The notes under the pieces were generated by a model, which was not told the origin of the DNA, made no database searches, and worked only from the letters and a program-made list of their open reading frames with translations. A DNA stretch of 33,270 nucleotides from an uncultured Bacteroidales bacterium. GTDB lineage: Bacteria; Bacteroidota; Bacteroidia; Bacteroidales; VadinHA17. The number at the start of each line of letters is the position of its first letter. The stretch's first letter is position 1. The stretch spans positions 1 to 33,270 of the forward strand of contig CALMRD010000041.1 of NCBI GenBank assembly GCA_937871625.1. The letters are read 5' to 3'. The position numbers were made by a program, and so were the translations under genes. This document shows positions 9,216 through 17,493 of this stretch, in pieces.

Positions 9216-9221
9216 CACACC

Positions 9222-9749
9222 TTGAATATTTACCTGATCGGATTCATGGGCAGTGGCAAGAGCACTGCCGGCAAGAGGATAGCCTCCTCTCTGCGGTGGA
9301 GCTTTGCCGATATCGACAGGCTGGTAGAGGAGAGTGAGGGCGAATCCGTGTCAGTGATTTTTACACGCAGGGGTGAGCGCTACTTCAGGGAGGCAGAGAG
9401 TGCGGCATTGCGTGCCGTTTCAGAACGGTCCCGGACAGTGATAGCATGCGGAGGGGGCACACCCTGCTCACAGGAAAACCTGCAGGTCATGGCTTCAACC
9501 GGCGTGACAGTCTGGCTGCGGTTGCCGGTGAAGGAGATAACAGAGAGACTCAGGAGATCACATAACATACGCCCTCTCCTGGCTGACACCATGGACAGCG
9601 AACTGGATACCACGGTGACAAGGCTGCTTGAGAGCAGGGAGTGCTGGTATGAAAAGGCAGACCTGGTAATTGATGGGGTGAATGACACAATTGAAGATAT
9701 CACGGTTAAGGTTGCTGCCCTGGTAAGAGAGCGGGGAGGCTATCTCTAG
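9222..9749 (+). CDS. aroK: Shikimate kinase (TTG start)
   Basis: Phosphorylates shikimate to shikimate 3-phosphate in aromatic amino-acid and chorismate synthesis. The P-loop GFMGSGKSTAG is at residues 7-17. FADIDRLVEE (shikimate-binding Asp), RGERYFREAES, ACGGGTP and RLRRSHNIRPLL (LID with Arg) follow in the family order. The 175-residue length is normal. The start codon is TTG at 9222: the first in-frame ATG, at residue 9, would remove the beta strand before the P-loop. It sits 6 bp after parC, so translation is probably coupled to the topoisomerase genes although the pathways are unrelated. Confidence 0.94.
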   Translation: MNIYLIGFMGSGKSTAGKRIASSLRWSFADIDRLVEESEGESVSVIFTRRGERYFREAESAALRAVSERSRTVIACGGGTPCSQENLQVMASTGVTVWLRLPVKEITERLRRSHNIRPLLADTMDSELDTTVTRLLESRECWYEKADLVIDGVNDTIEDITVKVAALVRERGGYL

Positions 9750-9802
9750 GTTTATGAAAATATTTGTATCTTGTATAAGTGAGTCTGTAACTATTCCGGG
9801 AT

Positions 9803-12253
9803 ATGTCAAAACCTTACGGGCAAGGTTATAATTGGATTTTCTGGACTGATATGGCGCTGACGGTGATCACAGCCGCCGTACTGCTGACTGTGATTACCGG
9901 ACTGCCTCTGTTCAGGGTGACTCCTGTGCTCTATTCAGCTTCACTGGTGATCGCGGCTGCAGGCCTGTTACTTATGGCGAGAGACCGATCCATGATCAGG
10001 CTCCTGAGAAAACTGGGATTACAGGGCAGACTTCTTGCTGCCCCGGTGATGCTCCTGCTGCTTTCAGTGCCTGCTGCTATTATTTATTTAAGCTATGATC
10101 TGAACGGAGAGGAAGCACTGAAGCTGCTGGCAGCTCTGTTAACCTCGCTGGCAGCCCTGATCTTTCTGACCCTGCTGATCTCCGTCTCCCTGCCCTCGAT
10201 GGGGGCTCTGCTCCACCTTTACACATCACAAACGGGAGAGGGTAAGAATACCAACAGCCTTCAATGGAAGGCCCTTGCAGCAACAGCTCTGCTCTTTGCC
10301 ATACTCTTCTTCTGGCAGATGTTATCTGACAGTGACCCGGCCCGCATGACGGTCATGCTTCCACTGCTCTCCCTGTTTCTGATAATCCTTGACATCATAC
10401 TGGCAACCGGGTTCAGAAATTCATTGGCGGCGGGCTTCAGAGGGAAGCTGCCCTCTTCAGAACGTGCCGGAGATGACACATTCATTGCGCATCACTCACC
10501 TGGTGACCCCGCTGCATCGCCGGGGGCTGGGGATGATACCTTCGTTAAGCGACAGTCAGCGGGCGATACTGCTGCAAGATTGCGATCTGATGGTGACGCA
10601 ACTGTCATACCACAGTCAGATGGCTTCAGAAGTGTACTGCTCTTTTCCGGTCATTATATTGACATCATCTGCGGAAGACTCGATTACCTTGTTGGCAGGG
10701 CAGATGACACCTATGCCTCTGAGGCTGTAAGAATCGCAGGCAAAACCTTTAACCCGGGATTACTGCCAGCCCTGAGGGCCATTGCCTCCGCTGACCGGTT
10801 CGGAGAGAAGGTGAGACGCGAGGCAAAGGCTGTCGCCACAGGCATCGAAAAATACTATTCAGACCCGGCCAGGAACACCGATATGCTGAGGCTGCCAGGC
10901 CTCACCGCCAGGATCATGACTGCCAGGGGGATAATGTTAAGTCCAAGAAAGCCTGCTGTCTCTGAGATTATTAAGCTGCTAAGTGAGACAGATCCTGAGA
11001 TAAGACGCACCGGACTCATTGCGGCCGGAAAATTTGGTTTTACCGAGTTGAAGGAGGAGGTGCTTCAGGCCCTCTGCACCCCTGAAACTGAAAGGGAGGC
11101 ATTCCGTGTACTGCAGCTCTTCGGACCTGAAGTCTATGGCGGCATAATCGGACAGGCGCTGAGGCCCTCCAACAGTGAAAGGGAGAACCTGATGATCATA
11201 AGGCTGCTCAGAATGATGCCTCTTACGGAGGTTGCTTCATTCATGATTAACCTCATCACCGGAGGAAATGTCTCAGTAAGGCTGAAGGCAGCTTTGTATC
11301 TGGGGGAACAGGAATATGCGCCCCCGGTACAGCAGAAGCAGAGGATAGAAGAGATTATCAGTGAGACGATTCACGCCGTGGCAAAAATCCTTACACTGCA
11401 ACAGGAAGCTGTTAAGAGAAAATACTTTGTCCTGGCACAGGCTTTGGGATATGAAAGAGGTATGAATATTGCCTTCCTGCACGCTCTTTTAGCTCTCCTG
11501 ACGGGGCGGGAGGCCGCCACCATGATCAGGCGCCATTCAGGTGACGGCAGTGTCCGGGCGGCAGAGACAGCTGCAGAGGCGGTGAGGGCAGCCGTGACAG
11601 GCCCTCTGCAGAAGCCGCTGCAGGCTCTGTTGGGCAATCATAATGACAGGAGTCGGCTAAATGAGATCTCGCTCTATTATCCTCTGAGGTCGGTTGCCGG
11701 CCACTCCCTCGTTTCATCATTGCTCTCCACGGAACAGAATATCACCGGGGTCTGGTCCAAAGCCTGCGCACTTCATAAGGTGGCAGCTGAGGGAGGCGGC
11801 ATTGACAGGGAGCTGGCAGTCTCATATCTCTTCAGTAACAACCTGATTCTCCAGGAAGAGAGTGCCCGGGCAATACGAGCCATAAACCGCGAATGGTACA
11901 GTGATGCGGAGAGCAGGCTGCCCGGACACGCCCGTACCAGAATCGAAGCTGTCATCGATGGTACGGCCCCGGAGATGGCGATGATATTTGAGAAGACGAG
12001 ATTCCTGAGCCTCTGTTTCAGCAGCATACCGGAGGAGAGAATGATAATGCTTGCAACGGCCGTGAGATACTCAGAGACCTACGATGCGGAGACGCTCCCC
12101 GGGCAGATATCATGGATCGTGCCTTCACAGGAGGGGAAAAGTGGTTTGTATTCACTTCCCGTGAGCGATATAACCGCTTTTGTCTTTCACTATTCCGAAT
12201 ACACTGATATATTTGTAGATTATATGAATAACCAGGGAAGAATCACTGCCTGA
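9803..12253 (+). CDS. Six-helix membrane protein with HEAT-like repeats and a degenerate cyclic-nucleotide-binding-like C-terminus
   Basis: I do not recognise a named family for the whole 816-residue protein. It has about six hydrophobic helices (roughly residues 15-35, 41-60, 79-97, 105-130, 157-175 and 183-203). A low-complexity linker with 20-residue repeats follows (222-274), then a long helical-repeat region (about 280-720) with HEAT-like units such as DPEIRRTGLIAAGKFGF. The end (about 728-812) resembles the edges of a cyclic-nucleotide-binding domain, with FLSLCFSSIPEERMIML and LYSLPVSDITAFVF, but the central barrel is very short and no phosphate-binding cassette is visible. An even helix count would put both termini in the cytosol. 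The layout recalls proteins that join a nucleotide-transporter-type membrane domain to HEAT and CNBD parts. Only six helices are present, however, and no transporter motif was seen. It lies 53 bp after aroK and 14 bp before the nSTAND1 gene, so the two probably act together. Regulatory or scaffold function is inference. Confidence 0.7.
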   Translation: MSKPYGQGYNWIFWTDMALTVITAAVLLTVITGLPLFRVTPVLYSASLVIAAAGLLLMARDRSMIRLLRKLGLQGRLLAAPVMLLLLSVPAAIIYLSYDLNGEEALKLLAALLTSLAALIFLTLLISVSLPSMGALLHLYTSQTGEGKNTNSLQWKALAATALLFAILFFWQMLSDSDPARMTVMLPLLSLFLIILDIILATGFRNSLAAGFRGKLPSSERAGDDTFIAHHSPGDPAASPGAGDDTFVKRQSAGDTAARLRSDGDATVIPQSDGFRSVLLFSGHYIDIICGRLDYLVGRADDTYASEAVRIAGKTFNPGLLPALRAIASADRFGEKVRREAKAVATGIEKYYSDPARNTDMLRLPGLTARIMTARGIMLSPRKPAVSEIIKLLSETDPEIRRTGLIAAGKFGFTELKEEVLQALCTPETEREAFRVLQLFGPEVYGGIIGQALRPSNSERENLMIIRLLRMMPLTEVASFMINLITGGNVSVRLKAALYLGEQEYAPPVQQKQRIEEIISETIHAVAKILTLQQEAVKRKYFVLAQALGYERGMNIAFLHALLALLTGREAATMIRRHSGDGSVRAAETAAEAVRAAVTGPLQKPLQALLGNHNDRSRLNEISLYYPLRSVAGHSLVSSLLSTEQNITGVWSKACALHKVAAEGGGIDRELAVSYLFSNNLILQEESARAIRAINREWYSDAESRLPGHARTRIEAVIDGTAPEMAMIFEKTRFLSLCFSSIPEERMIMLATAVRYSETYDAETLPGQISWIVPSQEGKSGLYSLPVSDITAFVFHYSEYTDIFVDYMNNQGRITA
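10466..10624 (+). repeat. In-frame degenerate ~60-bp tandem repeat in the linker of the HEAT protein
   Basis: The encoded linker has two adjacent 20-residue units beginning AGDDTFIAHHSPGDPAAS and AGDDTFVKRQSAGDTAAR, and a shorter third, SDGDATVIPQSDG. The unit length is about 60 bp, in frame. The repeats fall between the membrane helices and the HEAT-like region and look like a flexible acidic spacer. Confidence 0.6.
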
Positions 12254-12267
12254 AATAGTAGTTATGT

Positions 12268-15200
12268 ATGGCTGACATGAATATCATTATACGGCCTAAT
12301 CCGTTCCCCGGCCTGAGGGCCTTCAGGCCTGATGAAGGACATCTGTTCTTCGGGCGCATGGAGAGCACAATCAAGGTTACTGCCAGGCTGAAAGAGACCG
12401 GATTTGTTGCCGTGCTCGGTGCTTCTGGCAGCGGTAAGTCCTCCCTGGTGCTCTCAGGAATCATACCGGCTCTCCTGAAGGAGAATGCTGAAGCAAAAAA
12501 GGCGTGGTCATATCTTGTATTCAGACCTGACCACAATCCGGTTGACCGCCTGGCAGCCGAACTGTCAGCCCTGTCTGCGGGCGCAGGATTCACCCAGTTA
12601 CCGGTCGCATCCGTTGCCGCATCACTGCACAACAGGTCGGAGGGACTGACTGACGTGGTCAACAAAATGAGGAAAAACCTGAGGCAGCAAATCGTGATTG
12701 TCATCGACCAGTTCGAGGAGCTCTTCAGATACAGCTCTCCATCAGGAAGAGAGGAGCCTGCAGATGATGTCACCGACTTCATTGATCTGCTGGTGAACGC
12801 AGCCCACAGGACTGATGAGGGACTCTATATCATTATGACCATCAGGTCGGAGTATGTGTCCGAATGTTCGCGTTTCCACAGCCTGACCAACCTGATGAAC
12901 AGCAGCAGCTATCTTCTCCCTCAGATATCGCTCGATGCCCTTACCTCAGTGATTGAAGATCCGGTAAGAGTGTCAGGTGCTTCCATTGACCGTTCACTTG
13001 TGAAGGTGATACTCTCTGACCTTACGGAAAGGCCCGGACAGCTGCCCGTATTGCAGCATCTGCTCATGCGCCTGTGGAACCAGTGGAGCAGAAGCGGTGA
13101 TATGAACCGGCCTCTGAGCATTGCTGACTATGAGGCTGTCGGTCAGCTGAAAGGAGCCATCTCTCAGCATGCCGGCCAGGCTCTCGAATCGCTTGATGAG
13201 CGGCACAGATATGTGGCCTCACGGATCTTCCGTACCATAACTGCAAGGACGGACGACGGCAGGGAGCTGCGAAAACCTGAGCGCATCATCTCCATCTCCA
13301 GGCAGACAGGCTGCACCATAGAAGAGATAATACAGGTGGCTGAAGTTTTCAGGAGCCCGGAATACTCCTTCATTACCCCTTCCAAGGAGGTTGCCCTGAC
13401 CACTGACAGCGTGCTTGACCTCACGCATGAAAGCATCATTCGACTCTGGAGCATGCTCCGCAAGTGGATTGATGATGAGGAGGCCTCCCGCAAACTGTAT
13501 TTGCAGCTTGCCAGGGCAGCCGAACATTACCAGGAGGGCACCGGCAAGCTGTGGAGTGCCCCCGATCTTCTGCTGGCTGTCAGGTGGAGGGAGGAGAACA
13601 ACCCGACACTGGCCTGGGCCGAAAAGATAGACCCCGCCTTCGAGAGGACAATGCTCTTCCTGAGAAACTCCGAGGAAGAGTATGCAGTCAGGGAGGAGTA
13701 CCGCCGCAAGACGGGCACTGAAAGTATAAGACGGTCGCGGCTTATAGCAGGGATCCTTGGACTGATGGCCCTGATAACGCTCATTGCCCTTGGCACTGTC
13801 TTTTCACTCCGCAACAAGGCAGAGAAACAGAAGTCGGTGGCACTGCAGATCAAAGATGAGGCACTGGCATTCAGCGACCTGCTGAGCGACAGCCTGAACA
13901 CGCTTCAGGACACACTGAAGACGGCATCGATGCAGTTTGAACTTGAAAGAGAGAATACTCTCACTGCTGTAACCAGGGCTGCCGAGGCAGAAAAGAAAGC
14001 AGCTGAGGCAGTGCGGACTGCCAGGGAATCGGTCTCGGAGAAGGCCGCTGCCGTGGCTGCAGCACTGGAGGAGAGCAGGCGCAAGATGCTCGCCGTGGCT
14101 ACCTCACTGTCAGTAAGGTCATTGAATTATTCCGGAGAGAAGGAGCTGCAGATATTGCTTGCCAGACAGGCCTATATCTTTAATGACCGCTACTCGGGAA
14201 CAGAGAATGACCCCGATCTCTTCCTGGCACTGTATGATGTAGGTAAAAGATACGGCAACAGGTACTACTCGCGATTCCTCGCTGATGGTTCAATGATGAC
14301 GGCAATGGTGGAAGATCCTGCCGGAGACTGTGTCTATACTGCTGACAGCGAAGGAAAGGTGTTGCGCTGGCAGAGCAACCAGGCTGCATGGAGCCGGAGA
14401 ATGATATGGTCTGGAGACAAGATCATCAGGGCCATGACCATCAGTCCCGATGCGTCCTGGCTGGCCTGCGGCACTGAGACCTCAGAGATAGTCATGATAC
14501 CCCTCGCTGATGACTCTATAGGTTATACCATGACCGGATCCGGCGGTGGTGTTACAGCCCTGATCTTCTCATCCGGCAATAACCTACTGTGGTCATCCCG
14601 TACCAACGGCACGGTAAGTGAGTGGGATCTTGTTTCTCACCGTGAGCGCGTGGTGGATCAGTACCCGGAAGGGATAGCTGCACTGGATCTGTCGGCAGAC
14701 CACTCCATGATGGCCGCACTGACACAGGAGGGAAAGGTGCTGCTCTGGAATCTGGCCGCACCCGGTGAGAAGTACACAATCGAAAACAGCAACAGCAGGT
14801 TTACTGCACACCGGTTTCTGGCCCGGGGCAATATGCTGGCCACCGGAGACAGTGAAGGCGCATTGCAGATATGGAATGCATCAGGAAGAAATGTGGAGAC
14901 GACTGCCGAGGGCCATCAAAGTGCTGTAAGATGCATAGCATACAACCACCACGATGAACAAATTGCCACAGCAGATGATTCGGGAGAGATAAGACTCTGG
15001 TCATTGAGCGATATGAGCCAGCCCCCGGTGGTGATATCAGACAGCGAGAAGGAGATTGTTTCGATTACTTTCACCGATCAGGGCAACGCTTTCCTTACTG
15101 CTGCCGGCAGCTCTGTTACACGTCGGCCGGCGCATGTGAGATGCATGACCGGGGAGCTCTGTGACAAGGTGACCCGTAACCTCACGGAGAAGGAGTGGAG

Positions 15201-15291
15201 CGCATTTGTGGGGCGTGACATTGAGTATGAACCCACCTGCCCCGATAAGGCATTCCGTATCCGGGTGAGGGAGATCATCGGAGCCAGGTAA
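12268..15291 (+). CDS. nSTAND1-type NTPase with a transmembrane helix, coiled coil and WD40-like repeats
   Basis: The N-terminus NPFPGLRAFRPDEGHLFFGR is the signature entry to the novel-STAND NTPase 1 domain. Walker A GASGSGKSS is at residues 51-59 and Walker B IVIVIDQFEEL at 142-152. TIRSEYVSEC (about 191), RPGQLPVLQHLLMRLW (255-270) and LTHESIIRLW (385-394, winged-helix part) complete the STAND module. One transmembrane helix lies at about 492-513, then an Ala/Glu-rich coiled coil (about 515-610) and a beta-propeller region with GHQSAVRC and GEIRLWSLS motifs. It ends with CDKVTRNLTEKEWSAFVGRD, a tail seen in other WD40 proteins of this phylum. STAND proteins are signalling switches that oligomerise on ligand or partner binding. 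No effector domain (TIR, caspase, nuclease) is fused at either end, so the effector may be a partner, possibly the adjacent HEAT membrane protein. ATG 12268 is used; ATG 12277 is possible. Confidence 0.85.
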   Translation: MADMNIIIRPNPFPGLRAFRPDEGHLFFGRMESTIKVTARLKETGFVAVLGASGSGKSSLVLSGIIPALLKENAEAKKAWSYLVFRPDHNPVDRLAAELSALSAGAGFTQLPVASVAASLHNRSEGLTDVVNKMRKNLRQQIVIVIDQFEELFRYSSPSGREEPADDVTDFIDLLVNAAHRTDEGLYIIMTIRSEYVSECSRFHSLTNLMNSSSYLLPQISLDALTSVIEDPVRVSGASIDRSLVKVILSDLTERPGQLPVLQHLLMRLWNQWSRSGDMNRPLSIADYEAVGQLKGAISQHAGQALESLDERHRYVASRIFRTITARTDDGRELRKPERIISISRQTGCTIEEIIQVAEVFRSPEYSFITPSKEVALTTDSVLDLTHESIIRLWSMLRKWIDDEEASRKLYLQLARAAEHYQEGTGKLWSAPDLLLAVRWREENNPTLAWAEKIDPAFERTMLFLRNSEEEYAVREEYRRKTGTESIRRSRLIAGILGLMALITLIALGTVFSLRNKAEKQKSVALQIKDEALAFSDLLSDSLNTLQDTLKTASMQFELERENTLTAVTRAAEAEKKAAEAVRTARESVSEKAAAVAAALEESRRKMLAVATSLSVRSLNYSGEKELQILLARQAYIFNDRYSGTENDPDLFLALYDVGKRYGNRYYSRFLADGSMMTAMVEDPAGDCVYTADSEGKVLRWQSNQAAWSRRMIWSGDKIIRAMTISPDASWLACGTETSEIVMIPLADDSIGYTMTGSGGGVTALIFSSGNNLLWSSRTNGTVSEWDLVSHRERVVDQYPEGIAALDLSADHSMMAALTQEGKVLLWNLAAPGEKYTIENSNSRFTAHRFLARGNMLATGDSEGALQIWNASGRNVETTAEGHQSAVRCIAYNHHDEQIATADDSGEIRLWSLSDMSQPPVVISDSEKEIVSITFTDQGNAFLTAAGSSVTRRPAHVRCMTGELCDKVTRNLTEKEWSAFVGRDIEYEPTCPDKAFRIRVREIIGAR

Positions 15292-15352
15292 AAACATTTC
15301 GTTGCTTCCCGTGTTAATCCTCAAGGCCGGTCACCCTTCCGGATGAAATGGC

Positions 15353-15360
15353 TATTTTTG
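15353..15360 (+). promoter_or_regulatory. Probable -7 box (TATTTTTG) for gpmI
   Basis: TATTTTTG fits TAnnTTTG exactly and lies 31 bp before the gpmI ATG, in the 100-bp gap after the nSTAND1 gene. No TTTG is present at the ideal -33 spacing. It supports a separate transcription unit starting at gpmI. Confidence 0.5.
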
Positions 15361-15391
15361 CATACTGATCAAACAAACATAAAGGCATTTG

Positions 15392-16918
15392 ATGAAAGAC
15401 AAAAGAGTACTGCTGATGATCCTGGACGGCTGGGGTATAGGAGACGGAACAACGAGTGATGTTATCAGCACAACGGGTACGCCCAACATTGACCTGATAA
15501 AGAAAACATATGCTTCATCACGGCTGCTCACCTCCGGTGAGGATGTGGGACTCCCGGAAGGTCAGATGGGCAATTCGGAGGTTGGTCATCTCAACATCGG
15601 GGCAGGGAGAATTGTGTACCAGGATCTGGTTAAGATCAACAAGGCATGCCGATCAGGGGAGATACGCTCCAACAAAACGCTCTCAGATGCCTTTTCCTAT
15701 GCGCGCGACAAGGGGGTAAAGGTTCATTTTATGGGACTGCTCTCCGACGGAGGGGTTCACTCTCTTGACACCCACCTCTATGCCCTGTGCGATATGACCA
15801 TGGACTACGGACTCAGGGAGGTCTTCGTTCATGGCTTCGGTGACGGCCGCGATACCGACCCGCGAAGCGGAAAGGGATATATGGCCAGTCTTCTGAAGCA
15901 TCTGGAAAAGAGCAATGGCAGGGTAGCCTCTTTCGTGGGCAGATACTATGCCATGGACCGCGATAAGCGATGGGAAAGGATCAGGGAGGCTTATGACATG
16001 CTTGTGCACGGTATTGGAAGACCCGCCACTGACATCCTCAGTGCTATGCAGGAGTCATATGACCAGGGGGTGACCGATGAGTTCATGAAGCCGATTGTAG
16101 TCACGGATGAGGCTGGCAGGCCGCTGACAACGGTCTCTGAGGGAGATGTGGTAGTCTTTATCAACTTCAGGAACGACAGGGCACGCGAGCTGACAATGGT
16201 ACTGACACAGAAGGATATGCATGAGGAAGGGATGAAGACAGTTCCCCTCCGTTATCTTACCATGACCCCCTATGACGACAAGTTCGAGGGGCTTCACGTC
16301 ATCTTCCCGAAGGACAATGTAGAGAGGACCCTCGGAGAGATACTCGGTGAACTGGGCAAAAAGCAACTCAGGATTGCCGAGACGGAGAAATATGCACATG
16401 TGACCTTCTTCTTTTCGGGAGGCCGGGAAAAAGAGTTTCCCGGAGAGGAGAGAATACTTATTCCTTCACCCCGTGTGGCCACCTATGACCTGCAGCCTGA
16501 GATGAGCGCCTATAAGGTCAGGGATGCGGTTATCGCAGAGATCGCTAAACAGAAGTATGATTTTATTTGCCTCAATTTTGCCAATGGAGACATGGTTGGC
16601 CATACCGGAATCTATGAGGCTATACAGACGGCTGTCAGGGCCGTTGATGAATGTGCCGGTGACGTCATCAGGGCCGCAACCGCCAACGGTTATGAGGTGC
16701 TGGTCATCGCCGATCACGGTAACGCCGACTATGCCCTGAACCCTGACGGATCACCCAACACGGCCCATTCACTCAACCCTGTGCCGCTTTACCTGGTCAG
16801 CAACCGGTTCAGTGAGGTCGGGGAAGGGATCCTTGCCGATGTGGCACCTACCATACTTACCCTCATGGGTCTTCCCATACCTGAAGAGATGACCGGTAAA
16901 CCACTTGTACAGGATTAG
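15392..16918 (+). CDS. gpmI: 2,3-bisphosphoglycerate-independent phosphoglycerate mutase
   Basis: Interconverts 3- and 2-phosphoglycerate in glycolysis and gluconeogenesis, using two metal ions and a phosphoserine. The alkaline-phosphatase-type site is complete: LLMILDGWG at the start, GNSEVGH with the catalytic Ser at residue 62, [13 protein letters not shown], the DRDKRW block, and the C-terminal ADHGNADY and [12 protein letters not shown] metal ligands. The 508-residue length is typical. The ORF track begins at a TTG at 15389; the ATG at 15392 gives the standard [13 protein letters not shown]. The DUF3109 gene starts at the base after the stop. Confidence 0.96.
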   Translation: MKDKRVLLMILDGWGIGDGTTSDVISTTGTPNIDLIKKTYASSRLLTSGEDVGLPEGQMGNSEVGHLNIGAGRIVYQDLVKINKACRSGEIRSNKTLSDAFSYARDKGVKVHFMGLLSDGGVHSLDTHLYALCDMTMDYGLREVFVHGFGDGRDTDPRSGKGYMASLLKHLEKSNGRVASFVGRYYAMDRDKRWERIREAYDMLVHGIGRPATDILSAMQESYDQGVTDEFMKPIVVTDEAGRPLTTVSEGDVVVFINFRNDRARELTMVLTQKDMHEEGMKTVPLRYLTMTPYDDKFEGLHVIFPKDNVERTLGEILGELGKKQLRIAETEKYAHVTFFFSGGREKEFPGEERILIPSPRVATYDLQPEMSAYKVRDAVIAEIAKQKYDFICLNFANGDMVGHTGIYEAIQTAVRAVDECAGDVIRAATANGYEVLVIADHGNADYALNPDGSPNTAHSLNPVPLYLVSNRFSEVGEGILADVAPTILTLMGLPIPEEMTGKPLVQD

Positions 16919-17491
16919 ATGCTTCAGATTGACGACACCATTGTATCACTTGCACTCATTGAGAAGGATTTTTCGTGTGACCTGAAGGCATGCAAAGGCA
17001 GCTGTTGCAGATACGGTGATACGGGTGCACCCCTGACGCCTGCTGAAGCGGCCATCCTCGGGAGGATCTGGCCTGAACTCCGGCCATACCTGAGGCAGGA
17101 GGGGATAAGGGCCATAGAGGAGATGGGCACCAGCATCAGGGATATTGAGGGAGAGGATGTGACTCCCCTCATAAACAATGAAGAGTGTGCCTATACAATA
17201 ATGGAAAAGGGTATCTTCAAATGCGGAATTGAGATGGCATTCAATGCAGGAGCCGTAGATTTCAGGAAACCACTCTCCTGCCACCTCTTCCCGGTCAGGG
17301 TGAAGCAGTATCGCGATTTCAGGGCCGTGAACTACGAAGAGTGGTCTATCTGCCGTCCGGGTGCTGCCGCAGGCGCAAGAGAGGGAAGAAAACTCTATGC
17401 CTTCCTCAGGGAGCCCCTTATAAGGGCTTTCGGGGAGGAGTGGTATGACAGGCTACAGTGGTCAGCAAACGAATTTGCCAAAAACAAATAA
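16919..17491 (+). CDS. DUF3109 family Cys-rich protein
   Basis: The 190-residue protein opens with the DUF3109 pattern: MLQIDDTIVSLALIEKDFSC, then CDLKACKGSCCRYGDTGAPL. Further cysteines are in ECAYTI, FKCGIE, LSCHLFPVR and SICRPG. The spacing of Cys residues recalls YkgJ-type zinc or iron-sulfur binding domains, but the family's function is unknown. The start ATG directly follows the gpmI stop with no intervening base, and the stop is 2 bp before the M20 peptidase start, so the three genes form a tight operon. The bound metal and the role cannot be read from sequence. Confidence 0.88.
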   Translation: MLQIDDTIVSLALIEKDFSCDLKACKGSCCRYGDTGAPLTPAEAAILGRIWPELRPYLRQEGIRAIEEMGTSIRDIEGEDVTPLINNEECAYTIMEKGIFKCGIEMAFNAGAVDFRKPLSCHLFPVRVKQYRDFRAVNYEEWSICRPGAAAGAREGRKLYAFLREPLIRAFGEEWYDRLQWSANEFAKNK

Positions 17492-17493
17492 TC

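Noticed and set aside
9750-9802. Possible promoter before the HEAT gene (AATATTTG or TATCTTG)
   Set aside because: Each has a mismatch or missing base relative to TAnnTTTG and no -33 partner; read-through from aroK is equally likely.
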